From the NCBI GenBank assembly GCA_013397455.1, contig VYZB01000040.1:182296-246295 (forward strand): 64,000 nucleotides of DNA. Direction: 5' to 3'. The stretch comes from Crotophaga sulcirostris (lineage: Eukaryota; Chordata; Aves; Cuculiformes; Crotophagidae). Under the pieces are notes generated by a model. The model ran no database searches and was not told the origin of the DNA. It was given only the letters and a program-made list of their open reading frames with translations. Positions 37,232 through 49,719 of the stretch are shown in pieces. Made by a program: the position numbers and the translations under genes. The first letter of the stretch is position 1. Each line of letters opens with the position of its first letter.

Positions 37232-37887
37232 AAACAAATCATCATGCTCAGTCTCATTGTAGGACATTAATAAATTAGTCGAATAATTAGGGCATAGCCC
37301 ACGGGGTCATCAGATTTACAAAATATTTAGGTTTATGTTTTACAACTGAAAATGTTCTGGAATTTTATTGGGTGCTATTAAAGTGCTGTTGCTGTTTGCT
37401 CTCGGGGAGTCAGACATTTCAGGGTAAAGCCAAGCAGCACAGCAGTATTACAGATAAGAATTTGGGCTGTATCAAAATTTTAACATGAAAAAATACTTTC
37501 TTGTATTTCTTCCTGACATGCATTTTGTATATTTCCTGAAGTGCTCTGGAATCTTTGTGAATGAAAGGTGTCAAAGAAATGGGAGTGACTGTAGTTACCA
37601 TTTTATAGTTTCTCACATCTGTTTTGTCAGCTTTGTCAGCCCCTATTGAAATATCGAGTTCAGTGAACTCTTGTTCAGCTGTTTGGTTTTGCAAAGGGGA
37701 GTTAAACATAAGAAAAGACTATCAAGTCCTTTTGACATTTCACATACATCAAACAAGCAGAAAAGCAAGGGTGGTCACAATTGAAAATGTGCAAATCCCT
37801 GTGTTTGATTTCCTCAAACTTTTATTTAGTTTTTAAATGAAAACCAACAATGATAGCAAAATGCAACACACTATATGACTTATGTTG
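37232..37887. other. AT-rich DNA, nothing recognised
   Basis: No repeat family or gene is seen. A 96-codon open frame at 37419-37709 (-) has no recognisable domain. Confidence 0.45.
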
Positions 37888-38034
37888 TCAATAAAAGCCG
37901 ACGGGATTTACATTGCCACGTGAAGAAGGCCATTTACATGTTAAGAAGCCATTTATGATACCAATAAAAGTCTACGGGATTTACTTTACAATGTGTGGGA
38001 AGCCATTTAGGATGTTAAGAGTCAATTTACAATG
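37888..38034 (+). repeat. Two-copy tandem repeat, about 73 bp unit
   Basis: Copy 1 (37888-37960) and copy 2 (37961-38034) share CAATAAAAG, ACGGGATTTAC, AGCCATTTA and ATGTTAAGA in the same order. By eye they are roughly three-quarters identical. A weaker third half-copy (TCAACAATTG... to a TATATAAAG word near 38060) may follow. The unit is unlike the CR1 repeats nearby. Tandem repeats just upstream of a TATA word recall LTR enhancers, but this is not established. Confidence 0.7.
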
Positions 38035-38589
38035 TCAACAATTGTGTTAGCAGTAAAAATGCAAAGCGAGTATATAAAGTTGATTTTTTTTTTTCCTTGC
38101 ATTGCTGATATTTCCCTGGCAGTGATCCATGCCTGAACCACACAGATATTCTGGTTTATATTTTAAATGAGACAGATATGGCATAAATTGTTTGTTTCCC
38201 TAAGTGAGTTATTCTTAGAGAATAACTGTTTATACAGATGTACCTTGCGTATTGTAACATGGCAGAGATTTCTGGCTCTGCTAGGCACCCTAACTGGCAG
38301 TATTCTTCAGCTACATCATCAAAGATATTCCTAGTCTTACTACTTGTATTCACATTCAGTAGCTTTGGTACAACAGCAACCTTTGAGTATTTGTTCTACT
38401 TCTAAAACACTTTTTTTTTCCCTTGGGAAAGACTAAAGAACAAAGTTTTTTAGAGTAAATTTTGCTGTCACCTTTATTAGTATAGTGTCTTCAGATGAAG
38501 AAAAATGTCATTTTTTAAATTGACCGAAAAGGGTCTAAATTGCCATTTTCACTGTTCACCATTCATATGAATACAGGAATAGTAGTCAG

Positions 38590-38850
38590 GCCAGTCTACC
38601 ATTTCCGTGTGCCAATCATGCAACCACCTAACACATAAAAGCTAAGCTATGCCAGACTCTGTGCTCCTTGCCATGGGTCAAAGCTCGGTGACATCATGGA
38701 CATCTCCCAGTTGCTGCGAACCTCTGCTCAGTCATTGTTGGGGAGCCCTGGGCAGGCTGAGAGGTAATAAAGTCCTATTTTCTGATTTTGTATTGCATTG
38801 TCTCTGTGTATTGCAACCTGTCTCTGCAAGTGCAAAGCCCCCCAACCCTT
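38590..38850 (+). mobile_element. Possible LTR-like block (promoter and poly(A) signals)
   Basis: Ordered signals resemble an LTR: GCCAATCATG (CCAAT-type, ~38610), ACATAAAAGC (TATA-like, ~38631), a more GC-rich 120-bp segment, AATAAA at 38766-38771, and a TG/TCT-rich stretch ending near GCAAGTGCA at about 38835. I do not recognise a named family, and inverted TG...CA termini were not established. It may belong with the tandem repeat 0.5 kb upstream as one diverged LTR of about 1 kb, or be unrelated unique sequence. Confidence 0.3.
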
Positions 38851-41800
38851 GCAGGTGAGAATAAAATTTTGTCTGTAGTGCTATTACCTAAACAAGATTA
38901 TAAACAATACCAAAACTTTCATTAGTTCCTTGCAAACACAACTTTCTATCACTGACATGTTCAGAGGTTTGCTTGCAAAACCTCAAACTCAGAGCTCACT
39001 GACATGTTGGAATATCTCGGATTTGAAACCCAAGAGCATTTTTGCAGCTTGTCCAATTTCTGTAAATCTGCTAATGACAAAGTTCTCCTACAGGCTACTA
39101 CTTTCAGTTGAATTTCAATGAAATTTCAGTGGAAAGACAGTGACTTTTAATTTACAGCTGCAAGGGCTTTTCCTCTCTCCCTCTCTCTCTGTGAACACAT
39201 GCATGCATTCTACTGATTTAATATGGTCTGTATAATAATAATTTTGGCAGATCTGGAAGAACAATATTTCTGTAATTCTGATATTTATGCTAATGTTTGT
39301 AAATTTAAGATTTAGGGCGATTTTTAAGTATGTAGTAACTGAGATAGGGCCACAACTTTCATTACTATGTTACACTCAAGGTCTTGTTTATGGGCAAAAA
39401 CGAAACACACGTTGTGTGTATATGAGTAAAGCTAAGAATTTATTGTTAGTGTAATGAAAATCTTAAAAAGTTGAATTCAAGAATTATCATTAATCTAGAT
39501 CTAATTATTATAGAAAAAGAAAAAAGTAGTAATGCAGTCAGAAAAGTTATTAAGAGAACAATTCGGAGCAATAGTAATAACAGCTAAAATTCTAATGCGC
39601 ACTTTTTAGTTTCTGCTCTTTTTCCCATGGTTTCCCATTAAAAAAAAATCTGTTGGCAGATCAGGAAAAGTTCAGACAGAGCAATCCTTACATGCATCAG
39701 CTCTGAGGCCATGCAAACATATTTCAAAGATGTTTGGCAATGGCAAAACAGTTGCAACATAATTATTGTTAAGTACTTACACTCAAGAAAAATTATATTT
39801 TCTGAAACAGTTATTGCTAGAACTGTTAAAATTAATACTTTTTTATAAGAACATTACTGACTTGTTTGAGCTTTTTATGAGTTTTTAAGAGAATTTTTCA
39901 ATCCTGTTTATTGTTCATACTTGGAAACAGAGTAGCATTTATAATTTCCATTTCTTTGTTAAATGAGTTATTTCAGTTAATGGCATATCTGTAATTTTCT
40001 GACTGCTGTCATAAAGGACAAGTCTAAAATCTTAAATACACTGAGCTGTGAACAGAAATATATGTTTGAACTTTGAAACATAGCTCTTCAAACTTTTATC
40101 TTGGTTAAATGCCCTTTCCTCTTTATAGCCAGCTTTCCAAAGTTTGTTCAAGAGAAAGAACAGCACTTTCTTTAATGGCTGTATTTAAAGACCCTAAGAA
40201 TTAATTAAGATTTTAAAAGTTCACCATGAGGCCTGGAAGACTATAAAAAGTAAGGATTTTTGGATTTATTTGAAACAGAATCCCAAATGTAGTTTAGTTT
40301 AATAGGTAATATACTACATTGAATTAAACACTTTTTAAAAATGTAGAGATTTTTTTCTGCCATAAGAACATCAGCACTTAAAATGCTGCTATATATACTT
40401 CTAGCAGACTATGTATTCATGAAGTTAAGATGTTCCCAAGACCAACTTATAAACGCAGCAAGCCAGGGCAACAGGAATTAAAGATTATGGAATACACAGA
40501 TGGATGAAAGAACCGTATTTTTGTAACACACAATAAGATACAGAAAACACAGACTGTGAAATACTTCGAAATAAATTGACACAAAATAACGTGTAAATGC
40601 CTTAACTTATCCACCTGGTTTTGAAGGCCAGGTAGAGAGAAGGCCATTCTGAGTTAAATAATCAATCTTCTTTCCCTATGCTTCCATTTTCAGTTTTATA
40701 CTCTGTGTCATATCCCATCCTGTTCACTTCATCAGGAAAGCAGCAAGCCAACGGTTAAGTGAAAAAACCCATACTGACAGCAAAAGAAGCCAAAGAAAGT
40801 AGCACTGTTCAGATGACAGCATGACTGGGGCTCTGAAATATGTTGGCAAAATAAAGCTAGGAGTCACAGCAACTGATGAGGTTCGTAGTGAAATTTCCAC
40901 TTCTACAAGCTTCTTCATTTAAACAGCAAATCCATTGGCATCCTCAGCCCTTTCCTCTGCCCCAGTTTTTCTCCTTGCACCTGCAATCCCTTAACCTCAG
41001 ATGAGCAATTTTTTTTTTTCTGCTGTACTCAGAAACCCAGAGTGTGTTATGCTGTCTCACGCGTTCACTTCCCACAGAACACAACATGAAGGTTACACTC
41101 CAGCACATATTAGGATTCCTTTTTTTTCTGTAAAAATGAAATATTTTTCACACAGTTATTAAACCTCTGTCATCCTTTTAAGACTGTGGTAATTTTTCCT
41201 TTAATCTGAGAATGTAATTACTCTTTTTCATTTCTTGATCCTTTAGGTTTGATTCTGATTATGATTATACTAGTTATGCTATCATAGAGGATTAAAAGTT
41301 AGGGAGAGAAATATCCACTTTCTTTCAAAGAAGCAAATGTAGCATAATCAGTCGTGTCTTTTAAAGCCATTTTCTGAATTTGTAGTAGGCATCAAATGTA
41401 ATTCCAGTGATGTTAGTAGGGTCATATCACCAGCACTACAAACTAATGAAGCTTCACTGAAGAACTGTATCAGTTTGCATCACTATAGGTTTGCCTAGAC
41501 TCTTAGACGTTATTTTGATGGAGGTCATACATGAAAGTTAAAGGAAGATAAAGAGGAGAGAAAGATTAATTCAAACTTATGTGCTGTGATCCCATCTTAA
41601 TTTTTCCTCTGCTATGTTTTGGCAAGTAAAATGTCACTGCGTTTGAAGTCTCAGTCCCAGATGTTTCCTGCGAAACTTGGAAAACAATTCATCAGAGAAC
41701 GTTCCAGCCATGTAGTACTTTGTACCTTTTTTTCTCTCTTTTTTTCTGATCTCTAAATTTGATCCTGCTGTCATAATTCCTGAAGTCATAATTCCCTCTA

Positions 41801-44006
41801 ATGCTGTTGCTGTAAGTAAGATGTCATAAACCTCAATATTAGTTCAGTTGATGGAGAAGCAGTTGGAATGGGGAGCTGTAGAATCAGATATAAGTCCTTT
41901 CCTTAAACTAATGACATTAGAGATGGGTGATGGAATGTCTGCAGGATACTGTATGATCTTAAAGCCATGAGAGGCATCAATATAATCATAAAATTTTTGT
42001 AAGTGCTTTAAAATTATTTTTATGTGAAGAACTCAAGCACTTTTAAAAATTCTACATTTTGTCATATGAAATTTGATTACTGTACATTCCTATGTTATAG
42101 AAGATAACAATAAGAACACTTCCACATGCTTCTTAACTTTGTCGTGCACTTTCCCTCACCATGAAGAATCTCCCTACACACTCCTTGATTCATTCTGAAA
42201 ATACAAAAATGTAGTGGTAAGTAAAGAGTGGAAAACCACAGCATTGAGATTTCCCAAAGAACAAAAATACTTGCTTTTGTTTTAGTTCTTTTTTTGCCGT
42301 TGTCTTAATGTCCTCTTGCTTCACTTGAACTATTTTTTCTACAATGTGTCCCAATTCAGTGCCTGAATCCTAGTCCAAAGGAGTATTCGTTTACTTAGCC
42401 TTCACTTCTCAACTTACAGCATTGTGAAAAAAAGGCATGAGCAGCAACTCTTGAGTGTTTAGTGCAGTGTTACCATGTGACACATTAGGGACTGCAGAAA
42501 CATAAGGCTATTCTCTGCAGAGTCTCAAAATTGTCACTTATGAAGTAACATCAAAGACAAATGAAGCATTGCAATTACAATTTCCAAGTAATGAAGTTGC
42601 AGTGAAGTGAGATTCTAGTGGACCGTGTCGTGTTCAATACAATCTGTTTCATATTAGCCCGAGAAGTAAAATAATTAGGGAAGGAGTCAGACAATAATGA
42701 AAAGGAGACAAAAGTGTATTAAAGTGTATTTAAGCAATCTTCCTGCCTGCTCCCACTCTGACCCTTTCCAGGAACAAAGAAGGAGTGACCAGATAGAGCA
42801 GTGCATTGAATTTGAGGAGCATGAGCTCACGTCTTGGCTTCATCCCAGGCTCTCTGTGTGACTCTGGGAAAGCCTCTAAATCTGTTGTGTATTCCATTCT
42901 CAGGCTCTCAAATCTGTGAGAGCCTTTCTGTCTCACAGGGATAAAATCCTGTAACAACTGCAAAGTGTTCATCTATTATAGTTACGGGGATTGTATGAAA
43001 TGGACACAAGGATCAGGAGGTTTGAAGCAGGTATTCAAGGGTATTTAGGTGTTTCAAAATGCAGAGCAATTTAGTTGAAGCCTGGGAAGTTAAGAGCTTT
43101 TGAAAATCCCAACATATAAATATCCATAATTCTGCCTTTACAATTTAATAAAACAGACAAAGTAGAGACAACACTATGGAAATTATTATGAAAAACTTTC
43201 TAGGAGTCTACTCCCTAGTATGCAGTGTACATGTAGGAATCTGTATTTCTTTGAGTGTTCTTACTTAAAAATCTCTCTTATGCACTTATGAGTGGCAGTG
43301 AAAAATTTAGATTTAAAACTTTACTTGGAAAATAAGATTCAGGGTTTAGGGTTCATTTCCAGAGACAGACTCACATTTTGCAAGACTGACCACTCCAACC
43401 TAAGTGCTTTTGAAAGGCTCTGGTATATTCCTTACAGATCAAATCTATTTCCCAGCTGGGAGGCACTAAGTATATATGTTTTATTTTATTTTGAGCACAA
43501 AGTCTGAGTTGACTTATGTAAAGAATCAAAGTATAAAACTCTACTGAAACATATATTTTGATTTATGTGTAGTAGATACAATATGAGTCTCACAGTGTTC
43601 GGAAAATGGTTACAGAGAATGACAAATAATATTGACCAGAAAAATTGCACCAATGCATTTGTTCTTGCTGCTTTATTATAATGTACCATATAATGTACTA
43701 CTGAAGTGTATACAAGTTTGGATGAAATAAATATACTATATTCTGTGTATAGTACTCTTATTATAATGGAATATTTAGTAGTCTCATTGATTCAGTCATT
43801 TATTCATCCATATCTAAGACAGCAAAATATATTTAATGGTTAAAGGCAATAAATGTTATTTTGCATTTCTGCTGTAAGTAATGGACGTAAATGTTATGAG
43901 TTTATTTTTTAGTAATATACTTACCTTGAAGCTGCTTGTATTGTTTTTCATAGCTTTTGAAATATCTTTTTCAATATTTAACCGTCAAATTATTTGGCAT
44001 ATTATT
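38851..44006. other. Long AT-rich stretch without genes
   Basis: No repeats or exons are recognised beyond a TC-rich tract at 39171-39190 and short homopolymer runs. Positions 42540-42610 contain GCAATTACAATTTCC-type words but nothing diagnostic. Confidence 0.45.
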
Positions 44007-44033
44007 GATAGAAAATATTTGATATTTTCTATC
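44007..44033. repeat. Perfect 12-bp inverted repeat with 3-base loop
   Basis: GATAGAAAATAT (44007-44018) is followed by TTG and then its exact reverse complement (44022-44033). A weaker outer pairing of GTCAAAT (~43984) with ATTTTGAC (~44035) could extend it. AT-rich hairpins can be chance or the remnant of a foldback element. No transposase or target duplication is visible. Confidence 0.85.
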
Positions 44034-47000
44034 TATTTTGACAGAAAATATTTTTGATAGCATGGTAAACCAAACAACATCCACACATGTACCAAACTGC
44101 TATCCTATTTTTGTATTTTATACTTTGGGAGTCATAGACATTAAACAGAAAGAAAGCAATCAGCCTCTTCACCTTAAAAAGTATCAGCTCGTTTCTCAGT
44201 CCTTGACTACTGTTCTGTGTCCCTACATTTACTCATATTATAGCAAATTTAGTACATAGGGAAGTCTAAATGTTTTTATTCAATTCAAATATATATATGT
44301 CAGTGAAATGAAGAACCTAATTTAATCTTAAATTGAATAAGAACACTAACAAATAGATTAAATTATAATGCTTATTATGAACTGGAAAATCAGGTCTAAT
44401 ATTTTTAAATAACTGTTTCTTTCCCCAGGAATCATTCCTCAAACTGTTAAAGGGCTAGTTCAATGTTTTGTATGGGAAATTTCATTTAAGCAATAGGTAA
44501 ATTAAAATAATTAGATATTAAATTTCTACATACACTTTTCAATTCTCTCAGAAAACTTTCTTCTTATTAACTTCATTTAGAAATAGAAACAAATAAGAAC
44601 ATACTTTTGATATAAGGAAATTTGGAAGAAAATAATTTGGAACAAAACTATTTTCAGGTCTTAAATGAAATGTCTGGTTTTCCGTGGTAGACAACATTAA
44701 AAAAGTAGGGTATGGGGAGAAAAAGGGAGAGAAACATTTTCATTTGTTTAGTAATATCTCTTTTTTTTATTAATTTGGAAAACACATTGTGGTAAGTTTT
44801 TGACTTGTACACTGTTCAGTTGTGTTCCTGAGCACCATTTCTCTGTCACCTGTTGTTGTGCCTAGTAGATATTTAGACACATTTAGACTCAACTCCACTA
44901 ACTGAGCCCCTGTATTGTTATGTGAATCGTTGGACATTTGGTTTTAACCGCTCCTCACAAAGACCTGAACGGAACCTATTCAGGTAACTAGGAAGATTTC
45001 CACTGACTAAGAATGAATACTGGGAGTTTGTCCACAAAAGCTGTTTGGAATGTTCTAGTGAAAAAGTTCTGTGAGAATCAGGGATTTTACTGCACATTTG
45101 TCACAGGAGAGCTTCTTTACTTCCTGAAATGTAAAGAGTATACAGATGATTTCAGTAAAGTCTGATAGGCTTATATGACCTAAGTGAGAATATTACAAGC
45201 ACAAAGGGAACAACAACAAAAAAATAAGGAAAATCAACAATATTTTTAAATGCATTTAACAACAAAAATATCTCTCTTTTCTTGACCCCTCATTGATAAA
45301 TTCCATTTATCCAATATTCTTCATACTCTTATCTACACTGTTAAATAAGTAAAACATTTTTAACAACCTACGAATATAAATAAATCAAATTGTTCATGGT
45401 TCTCCAGACTACCTGTATATTTCCCCCCCCTCAAGTTCTGTGAAAAGTGTCATGTTGGTCATAGTGAAAACAATATGTGTTGGTGTTGGTGTTGCTGTGG
45501 CTACTATTAGCAGCAGAAGTAGTAAAACAGTAAATTTATCATGTGTCTCAACTTTCAGTCATCCTAAAATTGAACGGACCAGACATCAATTCCTCAAACA
45601 CTTTAAACTGAGTTTTTATTTAATTTCGCAAAAGTAAAAAGTTAGATGGTGATATCCTTGCTACAGATAATACAACAGTGGATAAGACTTAGTAGTGAAA
45701 GGCTCAAATTTCAGAAAAATATACTACCTGAAAAAATTATTAATAGTAACTGTCTCTGGGCATCATATCTTTCTCCTTTGTGGTTTGTCTATAAATGTGA
45801 ATTTCTGGAATTCATAAAAGGGAATAGACTATAAAATGTACAAAGCAAAAATCTTTAATGTAGTGCTGCTCATTTAATGCTGTGGCATTTCGTTCTCTTA
45901 AGTGCCTGCTATCCTTCGTCAGAAGCATTGTTGCCACACGTTAAAGGGCTGGCTTGGGACTCAGAAAACCTGATTTCAATTCATAGCTTTTCCATTGCTT
46001 TATGGAACAACCTTGAACAAATTAATTTCTTCTTTACCCCCTGGTTTCACTACATGTTAAAAAAGCCACAAGGATCATAAAAGTGACCTTTTTTACAAAA
46101 TACTGTGAGCTGTAAAGTTGCTAAGCACAATGTAATGTTATTGATATTGTCATTAGCGTAATTGTTTTCAGAAAATGGTTATAATTGCTATTATTATTAT
46201 TAGGAGCAAAAATGAAGAAGGTCCAAACCTGATTTGTACGCACAGAGAGATTAAATTGCATCTGCAATAAATACAACACAGATTCCCAGAGCTTCCTGTC
46301 CCAAGCTTGTTTGGCAAGGCCACTCTTAGCTGCCACAAGTCTGAAGTTATGTAGGGTTTACCCACTGACTGAAGACCAGGCATGGTCCCTGTCATACTGT
46401 TACCAGCCACGTATATTTATTAAGATTATCCATCTCATCCTTTGGGTGTTATGAGAGAAGTTTGAAAGGGGGCAATGTAATCACAGTTAAGTCCAGGAGA
46501 CCTTTTTCACTGCCTTGATTAAGACCAATAAAGACCAACAGTAGGTCCTATAGATGCAAGATTTCATGAGCGTGTGCGCATTGGGCATAGTGCTTTGGCT
46601 TGCTTTTTCTTACTTTTTTCATCCTCTAGCAGATGTGAAGGATAAGCAGTGTTAGAGAAGACATCAAGAATTTTGGCTCAGACGTAGTCCAGCTGTCAGC
46701 ATCTTTGCTCACTGCGCTACCAATTACATCTTTGAAAAAAAGAAGAAACAATGCCTCATCTACTTTGGAGACACTTTAGATGAGGAAAAAAAGTAGAAAG
46801 AGAAAGCATTTTCTGGCATGGAGTGATTCTATTGTCAGGCCAAGTGGTTTTTAAAAGCCTCTGAGACCGTGAGTTTCATTTTGCTGTACAGCTCCAAATC
46901 CAGTATAGTCATCACTGGAATCACATTTGTGAGGGCAATTGTCTCAGGATGACTGGATAGATGATTTGCCTTTCAAGCATATGCCTCTGAAATGGTGGTT

Positions 47001-49643
47001 GCCACCTGGCAGACTGTTAAGTCTCAGCCAAGGATGGAAAAATTATTATTATTTTTCTTAGGCAGAAGAGAGGAGGCTGTGATTCACCCCTAACATGACT
47101 TTACTGCTAGTATGCAAATCTTCTGTCCTATGTGCAGGTCATGGTTCAAAATACATAAGAATGGGATAAATATCAGGCCAAAAAAGACTTTTCCATCATA
47201 ATCTTGCTGGTGGGTAACATCAAAGAGAGAGATATAAAATGAATCCTCCAAAGAGATATCTGCATTAATTCTTAAATCGGCTTTTATCCCACTTAGCTAA
47301 GCTTATGAGCTGCTATCAGATGGTTCAGTTGAAGATGATCTTGGTATCACACGTGTTCTTCCAATCAAATGCTTAGGAATAAGTTTTTTGAAAATAAAAC
47401 AGGGAAGTTTTCTTAACTATTGGATGTTCAGCATAATTTCAGTAGAGGTCAATGTGTTTGCCTTTTCTGCTCTCTGGGCACTCAGGGATGAGAACTCTTT
47501 TACTCTTTTAGGAGACACATTTTGCACATGTAAAGCATCAACTCGAATACAGGCTTATCACAAGGAGGTCCTCATGCTGCAAACTGTAGCACATCATTCT
47601 TCAGGCAAGTCTCTAAAGTAAGACACTGAAACTGATTTTAAGAAATTTCAGGTTACTGCAATACTTCCTTGCTGTTTCCAGTGATACCTTCTTCCAGGTC
47701 TTTTCAGGAGTTTAGTAATGCACCAGGCTTTCACAGATATTATTTATTTCAAATTGAATGCTTCCATTAGCTTTGAACTTTTCTACTATAGTGCTATTCT
47801 TTTTTGTTGTTGTTGTTATTGTCTCTAAAAGAGGCCTCAATGTCACTAGGAATTTCTTGAGCTTACGTAACTCTAATATTTGCAGGGATATTTTTATATG
47901 TATTTTTTTCCCCATGGAAACAACAGGAAACAAAAAATAATGACATTACCATGTTGTCATACATGATGACAGGTTTTCATGGTTTTCATTCCTTCAGTTT
48001 CTGAGGGAGCTATTTTAGGAAATGATTTAAAGTACTAACCGTATTTTTTAATTTTTTATCATCTTTTTACCCCATTGTTCTCATATGAACTCCAAAGACT
48101 CCAATAAAATTTGCCATTTTTTTATTTGTATTAGAAATTGTAGCTCAATCCAATCAATCTAGCATTGGGTTGACCACATCTGAAACACCAAGGCTGTGAA
48201 AAATCTCATCCAACCCTGAGGTCGTGAAGTCCATGGGAGGAAATGGAGATTTTTAAATAGAGATTCCTCTAGAATATTTCAGATTGTGATAAATCACATT
48301 GTTTTAGCACCAATGTAGATATCTATATTCTGCCACATAAATTTCCTTCCTCCTTCCAACATATATAAACAAAGAAGGCACATAGACAGGTGATTCAGAT
48401 GACCTCAATTAAATGTCTTTTGCGTAGAAGGTGCCTCTTTGTTCCTACTAATTGTAGCAAGACAACAGATTACTCCATTGGTTTATGTTTGGCCTGCTAA
48501 CTTCCAGAGCAGATTTGTTCTGATAGCCATGGTTATTATTAGGCCAGTCTAAAAAACAAATTTTAACAGGAAAAGTGGTTGGTTAACAGCTTGATGGTTC
48601 CACCTCTTTGTGGTTTTGCACATGTATTGGAAATTATGACTTTTCTTCACTTGAATTAGCAGTAACCCTATAGTTCCCTCCTCCAGATTTTTTTTCTTTC
48701 TAAAGACAACTATAAAAACTACTGGAAAATTGTAACACTTTGCTGACAACATACTTAAAAGTGATCAATGAAACACCTTCAAGATGACAAAATAATTTAA
48801 AGTACACTTTGTTTGTGTAATAGTTTCCAATGGTCAGGTTATTTCTGTCCTTTTATTCAAGGACATTTTATGGAGCCAATCAATTTCAGTTAAGCATCAG
48901 ATCTTCCACTTCTGTTTCCACCTCCAAGATTAACTAGCATAATTAAAGTTTAGTTGCTAAGCAAAATGCTGATTACGTTTTTGATGGCTAGAAGACTCCA
49001 TCTGGACATTTCATAGCTTTAATTTGTTTTACACAAATGATTTATTTACCTTTGAATAATACAGAAATATTTTACAGTTACACAGTGTATAAGAATAGAA
49101 AATTCTTGCAGATCCCCAGATCTTTTTAGTCTCTAGAGCCAGAAGTATGGGAAAGGGGAATGGAACAGGTTAAAACCAAGTACAAACAAGTAAAATGTCA
49201 TTAACAATAAGATTTTCAGAATTTTATTAAGGAATAAAGTAAAATCAAATTCTATATTGGATTTTTAAAAGAAATATCAAGTATTGATCTATACCTTAAA
49301 ATAGTATCATATATTTAAGTTTGGAAAAAGTGAACCGTAAGGTCCACAGAGCTATCAAAAACCCCAAAGTCAATCAAAAAATTAGAAGGATATTAATTTT
49401 TAGTTAATTTTAGGATTTTTACTGCTTATTTAAATTAAATAATTTACTATTGCATGAAATTCAGTTGATATAAATCCTCATATACCCAGACTCTAGGACT
49501 GGTTATTTCAATGGATTTATACCAAAAAATGAGAGAAATTCTGCATAATATAAAAAAAATATAAGAAAGAAAAGTTTTTATACCACTGAAGAAAATGGAA
49601 GTGTTGACATCATGTTCCAGTTAGCACAAGAACTAAAAATACA
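44034..49643. other. AT-rich DNA; two candidate conserved blocks
   Basis: No gene is recognised. Positions 46130-46370 and 48885-49060 look like conserved non-coding sequence: balanced composition, TCATTAGCGTAATTG near 46150, and CATAATTAAAG plus TTTGATGGCTAG near 48940-48990. A C-run lies at 45423-45430. A shorter palindrome TGTCAT-ATGACA is near 47956-47972. None of this is confirmed. Confidence 0.4.
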
Positions 49644-49664
49644 CATCCATAATAATTATGGATG
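49644..49664. repeat. Perfect 10-bp palindrome with 1-base centre
   Basis: CATCCATAAT, a single A, then ATTATGGATG, an exact reverse complement. The centre is a TAATAATTA-type homeodomain-like word. It lies 14 bp before a second nested inverted repeat. Confidence 0.9.
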
Positions 49665-49677
49665 AAAGTTTACAATT

Positions 49678-49719
49678 CAGTTGAAAGGATTACAATCCAA
49701 ATGAAAGGCAATTCAACTG
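49678..49719. repeat. Nested inverted repeats (possible hairpin)
   Basis: The outer arms CAGTTGAA (49678-49685) and TTCAACTG (49712-49719) are exact reverse complements. They enclose GGATTACAATCC (49687-49698), which is itself an inverted repeat with a 2-base centre. Together with 49644-49664, three inverted repeats fall in about 76 bp. Confidence 0.8.
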
